Below are positions 26,205 through 35,232 of a stretch of 35,554 nucleotides of DNA, piece after piece (positions within the stretch are counted from its first letter, which is position 1; every line of letters begins with the position of its first letter). A model generated the notes under the pieces. The model was not told the origin of the DNA. It searched no databases and saw only the letters and a list, made by a program, of their open reading frames with translations. The DNA lies in assembly GCF_900167275.1 (NCBI RefSeq), contig NZ_FUWX01000018.1:1-35554 (forward strand). Direction: 5' to 3'. The position numbers and the translations under genes are program-made. This stretch comes from Cetobacterium ceti (lineage in GTDB: Bacteria > Fusobacteriota > Fusobacteriia > Fusobacteriales > Fusobacteriaceae).

Positions 26205-27590
26205 ATGAAGCACTCTATACTTGCTATTTCTGAGAGAAAAGAAACTCTAAAGCAAATAAGAAAAGAGCTTTCAGAGCAATATGAGATAATTACGTTTAAT
26301 AATCTTTTAGATGCATTAGACATGCTAAGAGAAAGTGACTTTGATATAGTTTTACTTGATGAATACTTAACTTGGTTTAACTTTTCAGAGGCTAAAAGAA
26401 AATTAACAGGGATTGGGAAGGATTTTGTTATAGTTGGATTACTAGACGAGGAAAAAGAAGATGTAATTCAAGAGATGAAAGACGCCGATATATATAACTA
26501 TTTATTAAAGCCTGTTGATATGAAGGAAATGAATAGAATAATACTCCCTGCTTTAAGAAATCTTGATATTATAAAAGAGAAAAGAAAATTAGAGGAAAAA
26601 CTTTCTGATACAGAGGAAGAGAATGAAATAGTCGGACAATCTTCAAGAGTTAAAGAAGTTAAAAATCTAATAGATAAAGTTGCTGAAAGTGATTTAACAG
26701 TTTTAGTAACTGGAGAAAATGGAGTTGGAAAAGAGCTAATCGCTAAGGAAATCTATAAAAAAAGTGATAGAAGAAAAAATAGCTATATAACAATTTCATG
26801 TGCATCATTACCAGAGGATTTAGTTGAAAGAGAACTTTTTGGATATGAAAGAGGAGCTTTCCCTGGAGCAAGTGCTAGCAAAAAGGGAATATTAGAAGAA
26901 GCCGATGGTGGAACTGTATTTTTAGATGAAATTTCTGCAATGGATTTAAAAGCTCAAGCTAAATTACTAAGAGTAATAGAATATGGTGAATTTAGAAGAG
27001 TTGGTGGAAATAAAACTAGAAAGGTAGATGTAAGATTTATCGTTTCTACAAATAAAGATTTAAAAGATGAAACTGAAAAAGGTAAATTTAGAAAAGATTT
27101 ATACCACAGATTAACTGTGTTCCCTATTGAAGTTCCACCTTTAAGAGATAGAAAAGATGACGTACCTATTTTAGCAAACTATTTCTTAAATAAAATAGTT
27201 AAAGATTTACATAGAGATATTCCAGTAATTTCTGGAGAAGCTATGAAATATTTAATGGAATATTCATATCCAGGAAATATAAGAGAGTTAAAAAATATGA
27301 TAGAGAGAATGGTAATTTTATCAAATGATAGAACTATCGGTGTTGAAGATTTACCTCTTGAAATCAAAATGAAATCAGATACTGTTGAAAATAAAACAGT
27401 AATAGGTGTAGGACCATTAAAGGATATTTTAGAGCAAGAGATTTATAGCTTAGATGAAGTTGAAAAAGTTGTAATAGCAATGGCTTTACAAAAAACTAGA
27501 TGGAATAAGCAAGAAACTTCTAAATTATTAGGAATTGGAAGAACTACATTATATGAAAAAATAAGAAAATATGGATTAGATATAAAATAA
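26205..27590 (+). CDS. NtrC-type AAA+ response regulator with altered sigma-54 contact motif
   Basis: The 461 residues have three parts. A receiver-like domain (about 1-120) has Asp52 in VLLDEYLTW and the conserved Lys102 (YLLKP), but the acidic pair at its start is missing (AISERKE), so phosphorylation is doubtful. A central AAA+ domain (about 140-370) has Walker A GENGVGKE (170-177), Walker B GGTVFLDE (235-242), and [14 protein letters not shown] with the Arg finger. The sigma-54 contact loop, normally GAFTGA, reads GAFPGA (217-222). A C-terminal Fis-type HTH follows ([18 protein letters not shown]). No partner histidine kinase is adjacent. Possible roles are a sigma-54 activator with a variant loop, or a regulator acting on another polymerase form. 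Confidence 0.93.
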   Translation: MKHSILAISERKETLKQIRKELSEQYEIITFNNLLDALDMLRESDFDIVLLDEYLTWFNFSEAKRKLTGIGKDFVIVGLLDEEKEDVIQEMKDADIYNYLLKPVDMKEMNRIILPALRNLDIIKEKRKLEEKLSDTEEENEIVGQSSRVKEVKNLIDKVAESDLTVLVTGENGVGKELIAKEIYKKSDRRKNSYITISCASLPEDLVERELFGYERGAFPGASASKKGILEEADGGTVFLDEISAMDLKAQAKLLRVIEYGEFRRVGGNKTRKVDVRFIVSTNKDLKDETEKGKFRKDLYHRLTVFPIEVPPLRDRKDDVPILANYFLNKIVKDLHRDIPVISGEAMKYLMEYSYPGNIRELKNMIERMVILSNDRTIGVEDLPLEIKMKSDTVENKTVIGVGPLKDILEQEIYSLDEVEKVVIAMALQKTRWNKQETSKLLGIGRTTLYEKIRKYGLDIK

Positions 27591-27600
27591 TTCCTAAGGA

Positions 27601-27627
27601 GGAGAGGTCATAGACCTCTCCTTTATT
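27601..27627 (+). terminator. Terminator after the NtrC-type regulator
   Basis: GGAGAGGTC (27601-27609) and GACCTCTCC (27613-27621) form a 9-bp stem over an ATA loop, followed by TTTATT, a rather short T run. Confidence 0.85.
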
Positions 27628-27631
27628 AATA

Positions 27632-27660
27632 TTGAAAAAATAATATTTTACTGGTATAAT
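27632..27660 (+). promoter_or_regulatory. Promoter of the parvulin-type chaperone gene
   Basis: TTGAAA (27632-27637) and TATAAT (27655-27660) are 17 bases apart, with an extended -10 TG at 27652-27653. This is the best consensus promoter in the window. The start is near 27667. Confidence 0.87.
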
Positions 27661-27701
27661 CGACAATGAAGAAGAGTTAAATTTCAGGAGGGAGTATAAA
27701 T

Positions 27702-29429
27702 ATGGCTATTAGAAGATTTAGACAAAAAATGAAACCTGTAGTATGGATAATAACAATATTATTCCTAGGATCATTAATTGCAGGGTATGCAATGTCATTT
27801 AGAAGAACTGATGAAGCTCAAAGAGTTGCCTATGATTTAAATGGAAAAGAAATTGACGGGTATGAAGTAGCAAGGGGAATAAATGGATTTGTAAATAACT
27901 ATACAAACTATTTAGGAGAACATGCAGATAGAGAACTATTAACAGTTTTAGCTTTTAACGAAACTATTAATAAACAACTTACATTAAATATGGCAAAGGA
28001 ATTAAAAATAGAAGTACCTAGTTCAGAAATAAAAAAAGAGTATGAAAAGGTAGAAAAGCAGTTTCCTGATAATGAACAATTTAAAAGAGCGTTAGCGTCT
28101 CAAGGTTACACAAGAACTACTTTAAAAAAGGAAATAGAAGATAATCTTTTAATTCAAAATACTTTAGAGTATTTAAAGGGGAATGCTTCTGTAACTCCAG
28201 AGGATATAAAAAATTATTATAATGAAAATCAATATACATTATTTGTAGGAAAAACTTTAGAAGAAGCTACTCCTCAAATAGAATCTTCTTTAAAAGAGGA
28301 AAAAGGATTAAATGAATATTTAATGCTACTAGCAAGAGCTAGAAAAAATATGAAATTAACAGATGTATCTGAACAATATAAACAATATGCACCTAAAGTT
28401 GAATATACTTTAGATGGATTTGAAGTTACAAATTATGATTTAGCTAAGGGAACTATAAATGCATTAATGGTTACTCAAGGAAATATGGAAGAGGCTAAAA
28501 AAATAGCTAAAGATGGAATTAATAAGCAAATAGAAATAGCTAAAGTTGCTCAATCAAAAGGAATTGAATTACCAAAAGATTTACCGTTTGATTATGCAAT
28601 GACTCAATATCAAAAAGCTTTATTAAATAAATTAAAATCTGAAGTAAAATATACAGATAAGGATTTAGAAGCGTATTTTACTAAAAATAAAGCAAAGTAT
28701 GATATATTACCATCTGCAAATGCTAATATAGCTATTTTAACAATTAAACCTTCAGAAGAGGATAAAGCATTAGCTAAAGAAAAGGCTGAGAAAATTTTAA
28801 AAGAGGTTACTCCAGAAAATTTTGCAGAAATGGCTAAAAAATACTCAGAGGGACCAAGTGCTCCAAATGGTGGAGATTTAGGATCATTTACAAAGGGACA
28901 AATGGTTAAACCTTTTGAAGATGCTGCATTTACAGGAGAAGTAGGAAAAGTTTATCCTAAATTAGTAGAGACTCAATTTGGTGAACATATAATTTATATT
29001 GAATCTAGAGATGATGCTACAGGAACTGTAAAAGCTAGACATATTTTAATTATACCAAAAGCTTCTAAGGAAACTATAACTAAAGAAAATGCAAAAATAA
29101 AAGATATAATTGGAAAGTTAGAGAAAAAAGAAATTACTTTTAGTGATTTAACAGGAACAGATGGAATTAATTTCTCTAAGGAAGTAAAAAATATAAGTGA
29201 TACTGGTTATATACCTGGATTAGGATATAATGAAGCATTAGCTAAGGCAATTTTTAATACTCCAATTGGGCAAGTTAAATCAATAAATGAAAAAGATAAT
29301 TATTTTATATTTGATAAATTATCAGAAGTGGAATATAAAGCTGCTCAATTTAATGATGTAAAAAATAAAGTTATTTCTGATTATGTAAATGAAAAAGCAC
29401 AAGAGGAAATGAATAAAATAAGTCAATAA
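27702..29429 (+). CDS. Membrane-anchored parvulin-type peptidyl-prolyl isomerase (SurA/PpiD-like)
   Basis: The 575 residues start with a basic N-terminus and one membrane helix (about 11-31), placing the rest in the periplasm as in PpiD. A SurA-like N-terminal chaperone domain (about 40-190) follows, with SSEIKKEYEKVEKQFPD. A parvulin domain (about 335-440) is recognised by FAEMAKKYSEGPSAPNGGDLG and VETQFGEHIIYIESR. A second repeat (about 441-545) starts with KARHILI but lacks the catalytic-type residues, so it is probably a non-catalytic copy. It has its own promoter and terminator. The likely job is folding of outer-membrane or exported proteins. Confidence 0.92.
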   Translation: MAIRRFRQKMKPVVWIITILFLGSLIAGYAMSFRRTDEAQRVAYDLNGKEIDGYEVARGINGFVNNYTNYLGEHADRELLTVLAFNETINKQLTLNMAKELKIEVPSSEIKKEYEKVEKQFPDNEQFKRALASQGYTRTTLKKEIEDNLLIQNTLEYLKGNASVTPEDIKNYYNENQYTLFVGKTLEEATPQIESSLKEEKGLNEYLMLLARARKNMKLTDVSEQYKQYAPKVEYTLDGFEVTNYDLAKGTINALMVTQGNMEEAKKIAKDGINKQIEIAKVAQSKGIELPKDLPFDYAMTQYQKALLNKLKSEVKYTDKDLEAYFTKNKAKYDILPSANANIAILTIKPSEEDKALAKEKAEKILKEVTPENFAEMAKKYSEGPSAPNGGDLGSFTKGQMVKPFEDAAFTGEVGKVYPKLVETQFGEHIIYIESRDDATGTVKARHILIIPKASKETITKENAKIKDIIGKLEKKEITFSDLTGTDGINFSKEVKNISDTGYIPGLGYNEALAKAIFNTPIGQVKSINEKDNYFIFDKLSEVEYKAAQFNDVKNKVISDYVNEKAQEEMNKISQ

Positions 29430-29437
29430 AAACATAT

Positions 29438-29475
29438 AAAAAAGGGAAGAAAAGTATTTATCTTTCCTTTTTTTT
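29438..29475 (+). terminator. Terminator of the parvulin-type gene
   Basis: GGGAAGA (29444-29450) pairs with TCTTTCC (29461-29467), one G-U, over a 10-base loop. The flanking A6 and T8 runs extend the stem and provide the T tail. Confidence 0.88.
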
Positions 29476-29489
29476 ATTACCAAAAAAAA

Positions 29490-29518
29490 TTGATTATTTA
29501 TAAAAAATATAATATACT
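29490..29518 (+). promoter_or_regulatory. Promoter of dnaG-rpoD
   Basis: TTGATT (29490-29495) and TATACT (29513-29518) are 17 bases apart, with a start near 29525. An overlapping TATAAT at 29508-29513 would need a 12-base spacer and is less likely with this -35. Confidence 0.75.
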
Positions 29519-29584
29519 TAAGGGTGGAACGAAAAAAAATATTTATATTTAATAGTCAAATATGAATTTTCATGGGAGATTTTA

Positions 29585-31384
29585 ATGAAATATAGAGCAG
29601 AAGATATAGATTTCTTGGCAAACAACTTAAAAATAGAAGAAGTTGTGGGAGAAGTTGTATCTCTAAAAAAAAGTGGAGCCAACTACAAGGGACTTTGTCC
29701 TTTTCACCAAGATAGTAATCCCTCATTTATAGTAAGTCCAACAAAAAATATTTGCAAATGTTTTGTTTGTGGCGCTGGAGGGAATCCAATAAAATTTTAT
29801 GCAGACTATAAAAAAATTAATTTTATAGAAGCGGCGAAAGAATTATCAGAAAAATATAAAATTCCTATTAGAGAAATAAAAATAAGAGAAAATCAAGAAA
29901 ATAATTTATATTATGAAATTATGAATAGTGCTCATACATATTTCTCTGAGCAAATATTTTTAAATTCTGGTAGGGAAGCTTTAGAATATCTTTCAAAAAG
30001 AAAAATTAATCCTCAATTTATAAAAAAATATGGAATAGGTTTTGCAAGTAATTCTTGGAATGGATTGTATGACCATTTGATACTAAAGGGATATAAAGAG
30101 GAAGATATATTAGAGCTAGGTTTATGTAAAAAAGGAGACAAGGGGATATATGATATTTTTAGAAATAGGGTAATGTTTCCTATTTATTCACCAAATGGAA
30201 AGGTTATAGCCTTTGGTGGACGTACCTTAGAAGATCGAAAAGATATTCCTAAATATATAAATTCTCCAGAAACTCCTATTTTTAAAAAGGGAAAAAATTT
30301 ATACGGAATAACAGATAGAGGTTCGAATATAAGAAAAAAGAACTATTCTATTTTAATGGAAGGATATATGGATGTTCTTTCAGGACATTCCTATGGATTT
30401 GATGTGGCCTTAGCTCCCTTAGGAACTGCTTTAACAGAGGACCAAGGAAGATTGCTAAAGGGATATACAAATAATATAATATTAGCCTTTGATATGGATG
30501 AACCAGGTAAAATGGCCACAGAAAGGGCTATTTTTATATTGAAAAATTTAGGCTTTAATATAAGAGTACTTCATTTAGAAGGGGCAAAAGATCCAGATGA
30601 ATATTTAAAAGCCTATGGTAAAGATGAATTTTTAAAAGAAGTAAAGGAATCTTTAGAAGCCTTTGATTATCTATATAAAATTTATTCTAAAGAATACAAT
30701 TTAGAAGATTTAATGGCAAAACAAAAATTTATTGAAAGATTTAAAGAATTTTTTCAAAATATAGAGAATCATTTGGAAAAAACTTTATATTTAGATAAAT
30801 TATCTAAAAATTTAGATATATCTATAGAGCTATTAAAAGAAATATTAATAGAGAATAACAAAAAATTTAAACACAGAAGAACCTATGAAGAAAAACAAGT
30901 AGAAAAACCAATTCTAAAAAATAATTCTAAAAGTTATGACTTAGAGGAATTGACAATGGCTATAATTATTGGTAAATTAGAGTACTACAGATTATTAAAA
31001 AATAAACCTATAAAATTATCTCTGTGGAGAAAATTTTCTCAGTATTTGGATTTTTTAGAAGAAAACAGTATGGATACTCAGAATAACATAGTAAAAGATA
31101 TATTAAAATTAGGTGTATTAACAGAGGATGAAGAGAAAAAATTAATTGATATTTCTCTTATTGCTTTTAATGACTATAGTAAGCCTGTAGATATAAATAA
31201 AGGAATTGTAGAAATTTTAAGTTCATGGTTTAAATTAGAAATAAAAGAAGCATTAAAAACTAGACGAGACATAATGAAAACAATGGGACTTAGACGTATT
31301 GAAGAGAATCTAAAAAATATACATGGGAATGTAAGTGAATTACAGGACCTCTATGAGAATTTTTTAAGATTAACCAAATCATAA
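29585..31384 (+). CDS. dnaG: DNA primase
   Basis: Primase lays down RNA primers for replication. The 599 residues have the CHC2 zinc finger (C38, H41, C59, C62), with GLCPFHQDSNPSF and CFVCGAGG at about 37-66. The catalytic core contains FRNRVMFPI and the Toprim residues in LMEGYMDVLS (Glu259) and AFDMDEPGK (303-309). The C-terminal part (from about 430) is the helicase-binding domain and is divergent. The start is ATG with GGGAG upstream. It lies 36 bases before rpoD, the usual macromolecular-synthesis operon order, but rpsU is not before it here. Confidence 0.98.
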   Translation: MKYRAEDIDFLANNLKIEEVVGEVVSLKKSGANYKGLCPFHQDSNPSFIVSPTKNICKCFVCGAGGNPIKFYADYKKINFIEAAKELSEKYKIPIREIKIRENQENNLYYEIMNSAHTYFSEQIFLNSGREALEYLSKRKINPQFIKKYGIGFASNSWNGLYDHLILKGYKEEDILELGLCKKGDKGIYDIFRNRVMFPIYSPNGKVIAFGGRTLEDRKDIPKYINSPETPIFKKGKNLYGITDRGSNIRKKNYSILMEGYMDVLSGHSYGFDVALAPLGTALTEDQGRLLKGYTNNIILAFDMDEPGKMATERAIFILKNLGFNIRVLHLEGAKDPDEYLKAYGKDEFLKEVKESLEAFDYLYKIYSKEYNLEDLMAKQKFIERFKEFFQNIENHLEKTLYLDKLSKNLDISIELLKEILIENNKKFKHRRTYEEKQVEKPILKNNSKSYDLEELTMAIIIGKLEYYRLLKNKPIKLSLWRKFSQYLDFLEENSMDTQNNIVKDILKLGVLTEDEEKKLIDISLIAFNDYSKPVDINKGIVEILSSWFKLEIKEALKTRRDIMKTMGLRRIEENLKNIHGNVSELQDLYENFLRLTKS

Positions 31385-31420
31385 CATTAAATTTTTTAAT
31401 AATAGAGGAGGCTTCATATA

Positions 31421-32629
31421 ATGAAGGAATTTATAAAAAATGAAAAGGTATTAGCTTTACTTAGGAAAGCTATGGAAAACAAAGTAATAACCTATGAAGA
31501 AATAAACGAGGAATTAGAATCAGATTTTCCTCCAGAGAAAATAGAGTTCCTAATAAATGGAATGGCAGAACAGGGAATAGATATAGTTCCTAGAGCTGAG
31601 TTAGAAAAAAAGAATAGCGCAAAGGAAAAAAAGAAAAAAATAATTATTCCTAAAATAGAAAAAGATGATGATGACGAGGATGAAGTTGTAGATTCAAGAA
31701 GAAGAGACTTAGATGAATTTGGTTTTAATCCTGAAGATTTAGAAGAAGTTCCTGAGGATGAATTATCAAATGAAGATCTTTTCAGCATAACAGGGGATAT
31801 GGAAGTAGACGAGCCTATAAAAATGTACCTAAGAGAAATAGGACAAATTCCTTTATTAAGTCATGAAGAGGAGTTATCTTATGCTAAAAAAGCTTTAGAA
31901 GGAGACGACTTTTCACAACAACAACTTATAGAAGCCAACCTAAGATTAGTTGTAAGTATAGCAAAAAAACATACAAATAGAGGATTGAAACTACTAGATT
32001 TAATTCAAGAGGGTAATATTGGATTAATGAAAGCGGTTGAAAAATTTGAATATAGTAAGGGATATAAGTTCTCTACATATGCAACATGGTGGATTAGACA
32101 AGCTATAACAAGAGCTATCGCTGACCAGGGAAGAACAATAAGAATACCAGTACATATGATTGAAACTATCAATAAAATTAAAAAAGAAGCTAGAATTTAC
32201 TTACAAGAAACAGGAAAAGATGCAACACCTGAAGTTTTAGCTGAAAGATTAGGAATGGAAGTTGAAAAGATTAAGTCTATTCAAGAGATGAATCAAGACC
32301 CAATATCTTTAGAAACACCAGTTGGTAGTGAAGAGGATAGTGAATTAGGAGATTTCGTAGAGGATAATAAGATGTTAAATCCTTATGAGTTAACTAATAG
32401 AACTTTACTTAGAGAGCAACTAAATGATGTATTAAAAACTTTAAGTAGTAGAGAAGAACAAGTTTTAAGATATAGATATGGATTAGATGATGGTTCTCCA
32501 AAAACTCTAGAGGAAGTTGGAAAAATATTTAAAGTAACTAGAGAGAGAATAAGACAGATTGAAGTAAAAGCCTTAAGAAAATTAAGACATCCAAGTAGAA
32601 GAAAAAAATTAGAGGACTTCAAAGTATAA
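31421..32629 (+). CDS. rpoD: RNA polymerase principal sigma factor
   Basis: The primary sigma-70 factor, 402 residues. Region 1.1 (about 1-60) is followed by a Lys/Asp-rich linker (60-92). Region 1.2 begins near [12 protein letters not shown] (130-141). Region 2 has [19 protein letters not shown] (191-209) and [14 protein letters not shown] for -10 melting, and region 3 has [14 protein letters not shown]. Region 4 has [16 protein letters not shown] and the [20 protein letters not shown] (372-388). No long region 1.2-2.1 insertion is present. A terminator follows. Confidence 0.98.
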   Translation: MKEFIKNEKVLALLRKAMENKVITYEEINEELESDFPPEKIEFLINGMAEQGIDIVPRAELEKKNSAKEKKKKIIIPKIEKDDDDEDEVVDSRRRDLDEFGFNPEDLEEVPEDELSNEDLFSITGDMEVDEPIKMYLREIGQIPLLSHEEELSYAKKALEGDDFSQQQLIEANLRLVVSIAKKHTNRGLKLLDLIQEGNIGLMKAVEKFEYSKGYKFSTYATWWIRQAITRAIADQGRTIRIPVHMIETINKIKKEARIYLQETGKDATPEVLAERLGMEVEKIKSIQEMNQDPISLETPVGSEEDSELGDFVEDNKMLNPYELTNRTLLREQLNDVLKTLSSREEQVLRYRYGLDDGSPKTLEEVGKIFKVTRERIRQIEVKALRKLRHPSRRKKLEDFKV

Positions 32630-32632
32630 TAG

Positions 32633-32655
32633 GGAGCTGTAGAAAGCTCCTTTTT
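32633..32655 (+). terminator. Terminator-like hairpin after rpoD
   Basis: GGAGCT (32633-32638) pairs with AGCTCC (32645-32650) over a 6-base loop, followed by five T. It is weaker than the others. No clear promoter lies before the next gene, so some read-through is likely. Confidence 0.75.
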
Positions 32656-32693
32656 ACTTTATAAAAATTAAGTACAGGAAAAAAGGAGAAAAA

Positions 32694-33545
32694 ATGTTAA
32701 AATTAACTATAGAGGAATTTGAAAGAAAAGTAATAGATGATTTAAGAGGAGAGAAGGAGTTTCTAGAATTTTTAAAAGAAAATAAAGGATTAGAACTTGT
32801 TGAGAAAAGAGAAGTTAAAATACCTGTGGAAAAAAATGGAAATAATTACTTTTTAGAGGATATGGTTCCAGAATTTTTAGAGGAAATTTCTCACTATATT
32901 CCTGTGAATAAAGACCAAGAAAAAGAACTTCTTGGAAATATAGATGAAGAAGAGAGTAGAGATATTCTTTTAAAGGGATATTTAAGAGAAATAGGAGCTT
33001 TAAGCTTTAATTATTTAAAAGCTGGAATAGATTACATGGACCTTATTCAAGAGGGAACTATAGCTATGATAGAAGGAATGGAAGAATATAGAGAATCTTA
33101 TGGAGATTTTAAAGAGTACATAAAAGCTATTTTAGTAAGAGAATATGTATTATATATTTATGAAAAATTAGAAGAGGAAAAATATGAATATCTTTCATAC
33201 TTAAATCATAAAAAACATGAAAATGAACATGTGGAAGAGATTGAAGAAATAGAAGAAGTAGATTTAGATGAAGAAGAGATAAAAAAAGAGGAAAAATTAG
33301 AACCTAAAAAAATAGAAGAAAAAATAAAAGAAGTTGAAAATATGAATATATTTAAAATCCCTAATAAACTTACTGAAGAAGAAATAGATGTTTTAAAATT
33401 ATATTATGGATTTATTGGAGATAAAAGAGAATCAGTATTTGAAATAGAAAATGACTTAGGAATGGAAAATGGAGCTGGAGAAGAAATATTCCTTAGAGCT
33501 TTAAATAGAGTTTCTACTGTTGGAGGGAGAGTATTTAAAATATGA
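32694..33545 (+). CDS. Divergent sigma-70-like protein lacking recognisable DNA-binding residues
   Basis: I do not know a named family for this 283-residue protein. Residues 114-129 (YMDLIQEGTIAMIEGM) match the region 2.1-2.2 core-binding helix of the neighbouring RpoD ([16 protein letters not shown]). What follows keeps the spacing (EYRESYGDFKEYIKAILVRE against [19 protein letters not shown]), but the Trp/aromatic melting residues are gone. A very acidic coiled linker (177-216) replaces region 3. Residues 225-275 (LTEEEIDVLKLYYGFIGDKR) resemble region 4.1, but the HTH recognition helix ([10 protein letters not shown] in RpoD) reads MENGAGEEIF. So core binding may remain while promoter reading is probably lost. 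ATG follows AAAGGAG. The stop overlaps the Nif3 ATG, so the two are coupled. It may be a sigma decoy, a core-binding regulator or a decayed paralog. Confidence 0.8.
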   Translation: MLKLTIEEFERKVIDDLRGEKEFLEFLKENKGLELVEKREVKIPVEKNGNNYFLEDMVPEFLEEISHYIPVNKDQEKELLGNIDEEESRDILLKGYLREIGALSFNYLKAGIDYMDLIQEGTIAMIEGMEEYRESYGDFKEYIKAILVREYVLYIYEKLEEEKYEYLSYLNHKKHENEHVEEIEEIEEVDLDEEEIKKEEKLEPKKIEEKIKEVENMNIFKIPNKLTEEEIDVLKLYYGFIGDKRESVFEIENDLGMENGAGEEIFLRALNRVSTVGGRVFKI

Positions 33546-34318
33546 TTTTGAAAAAACTTATTAAAGTTTTAGAGGAGAGGTTCCCTAAAGAAATGGCTGA
33601 ATCTTGGGATAATGTGGGACTTCTTGTGGGAGATATGAATTGGGAAGTTAAAAGAGTTATGTTAACATTAGATTGCACAGAGGAAGCTATAGAAAAAGCT
33701 ATAGAAGAAGGTGTAGATTTAATAATAACTCATCATCCATTAATATTTTCACCTATAAAAACTATTACAACTAACACAATATTAGGTAAAAAAATATTAA
33801 AATTAGTTGAAAATAAAATAGGTTTATATTCTATGCATACTAATTTAGATAGTAATCCAGAAGGACTAAATGAATATTTCGGAAAAAAATTAGGATTTAT
33901 TCAAGGAAAAATTATAGAGGAAAATATATATAAGGATAATTCTTATGGAATAGGAAGAGTATATAAAATAGAAAATATACCTTTAGAAAAATTAGTGGGA
34001 AAAGTAAAAAAAGATTTAAATATAGATAAAGTTCGTGTAGTAACTAATGATTTGAATAAAGAAATAAAAAAAGTAGCTCTAGTCAATGGGTCAGGGATGT
34101 CCTATTGGAGAGCTAGTAAAAAAATGGGAGCAGACATATTAATCACAGGAGATGTGAGATATCATGAAGCTTTAGATGCTCTAGAAGAAAATATGGATAT
34201 TATTGATATAGGTCACTATGAAGGGGAAAAAATATTTGTAGATATATTAAATGAATTTTTATATAACTATGTTGAAATTATAAATTTCGATAGAGGACCT
34301 GTATTTAAAACTTACTAG
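33542..34318 (+). CDS. Nif3-family dinuclear metal protein (YqfO-like)
   Basis: The 258 residues match the Nif3/DUF34 family of hexameric proteins with a two-metal site; the in vivo reaction is not settled. Signatures are AESWDNVGLLVGD at the start, DLIITHHPLIFSPIK with the first metal His pair, LYSMHTNLDSNPEGLN, and near the end VDIGHYEGEKIF-like IDIGHYEGEKIF with the last His and Glu ligands. It overlaps the sigma-like gene by 4 bases (ATGA). In many Firmicutes this gene follows rpoD and trmK; here the sigma-like gene takes the trmK position. Confidence 0.93.
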   Translation: MILKKLIKVLEERFPKEMAESWDNVGLLVGDMNWEVKRVMLTLDCTEEAIEKAIEEGVDLIITHHPLIFSPIKTITTNTILGKKILKLVENKIGLYSMHTNLDSNPEGLNEYFGKKLGFIQGKIIEENIYKDNSYGIGRVYKIENIPLEKLVGKVKKDLNIDKVRVVTNDLNKEIKKVALVNGSGMSYWRASKKMGADILITGDVRYHEALDALEENMDIIDIGHYEGEKIFVDILNEFLYNYVEIINFDRGPVFKTY

Positions 34319-34327
34319 GGGGAATAA

Positions 34328-34864
34328 ATGTTAAAGAAAATATTAGTTGGAATGGTTATTTTAGGCAATATTTTATTTGCACAGGTAAATGACAATTTAA
34401 ATTTATTTAAGGAACAAGATAAAACTCTTATAAATGAAAAAATAGAAAAATTTCAAGATGCAACAGGAATAAAGGTTTATGTAAATACTTTAATTCCAGA
34501 TGAAGGATTTGAAATTGAGAATCCTGAAAAAGCTATAATTTTAAATTTCCGTCAAAAAGAAAATAATATTATAAATGTTGAGGTAAAATTTACTCAAGAT
34601 TTAAATATGGAAGAAAAAGATGAAGAGATGAATGTTCTTTTAAATAATTTAGAAGAATTTATAAATAAAAAAGATTATGGGGATTACACTGTTGAATTCC
34701 TAGATGGGACACAGGAACTTTTAAGTGAAAATACAACATTAAAAGAACAGGAAGCCCATGAAAAAGAAAATAATTTTTTTAAATATGGGATAATTGGAAT
34801 TATTGTATTTATTATCTTGACAATTTTAATAATTATCTCTAAAATAAAGAGAAGAAAAAAATAA
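34328..34864 (+). CDS. Small exported TPM-domain-like protein with C-terminal membrane anchor
   Basis: The 178 residues begin with a signal peptide (KKILVGMVILGNILFA, cleavage near 18). A TPM-like alpha/beta domain follows (about 25-130), starting with LFKEQDKTLINEKIEKFQDA and a strand GIKVYVNTLIP. One membrane helix (about 151-171, GIIGIIVFIILTILIIIS) comes before a basic tail. This is the layout of small TPM proteins (family of Rv2345/YgcG-type phosphatase-like or photosystem repair proteins), but no catalytic residue can be vouched for. It is 9 bases after the Nif3 gene, in the same operon. The promoter of rnpB lies in its 3' end. Confidence 0.75.
   Translation: MLKKILVGMVILGNILFAQVNDNLNLFKEQDKTLINEKIEKFQDATGIKVYVNTLIPDEGFEIENPEKAIILNFRQKENNIINVEVKFTQDLNMEEKDEEMNVLLNNLEEFINKKDYGDYTVEFLDGTQELLSENTTLKEQEAHEKENNFFKYGIIGIIVFIILTILIIISKIKRRKK
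34817..34845 (+). promoter_or_regulatory. Promoter of rnpB, inside the 3' end of the TPM-like gene
   Basis: TTGACA (34817-34822) and TAAAAT (34840-34845) are 17 bases apart; the -35 is perfect. The start would be near 34852, about 16-20 bases before the mature RNA, so some 5' processing is implied. Confidence 0.65.
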
Positions 34865-34867
34865 TTT

Positions 34868-35205
34868 AATATAAGGTACTAGAGTTAATCGCTTGTTTTT
34901 AACAAGAGGAAAGTCCGGGCTCCATAGAGCAGAAGGGTAGCTAACGGCTACTAAAGGAAACTTTAAGGAAAGTGCCACAGAAAAGATACCGCCTTCGGGT
35001 AAGGGTGAAAAGGTGGTGTAAGAGACCACCAGTTTCTTAGGAGACTAAGGAAGCTAGGTAAACCCCCTTCGGAGCAAGACTAAATAGGAGAGGTTAATGG
35101 GTTGCTCGTCCACTCTCAGGGTAAGTTGCTCGAAATTATAAGCAATTATAATTCTAGATAAATGATTAGCAAATACAAAACCCGGCTTATTTAGTGCCTT
35201 ATATT
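34868..35205 (+). ncRNA. rnpB: RNase P RNA, bacterial type A
   Basis: RnpB is the catalytic RNA of RNase P, which trims tRNA 5' ends. Conserved blocks in order are GAGGAAAGTCCGGGCTCC (34906-34923), AGTGCCACAGAAA, AGAGACCACCAG, GGTAAACCCC, and ACAAAACCCGGCTTA near the 3' end (CR V, partner of CR I in P4). The ends pair to form P1: TAAGGTACT (34872-34880) with AGTGCCTTA (35193-35201), 9 bp including one G-U, and AT pairs extend it outward. The T run after it (35207-35215) suits termination on P1. The 330-340 base size is normal. Confidence 0.96.
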
Positions 35206-35223
35206 TATTTTTTTTAAAAATAA
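35203..35223 (+). terminator. T-rich end of rnpB
   Basis: The 3' arm of the extended P1 stem runs into a tract of eight or nine T, and TTTATTTTT can fold with AAAAATAAA just after. This is the likely stop for rnpB before the rRNA promoter. Confidence 0.6.
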
Positions 35224-35232
35224 AAAAATATG

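Noticed and set aside
29520-29535. AAGGGTGGAACG before dnaG, similar to the T-box sequence of tRNA-sensing leaders
   Set aside because: The rest of a T-box (specifier stem, AG bulge, antiterminator fold) is absent, and the leader is too short.
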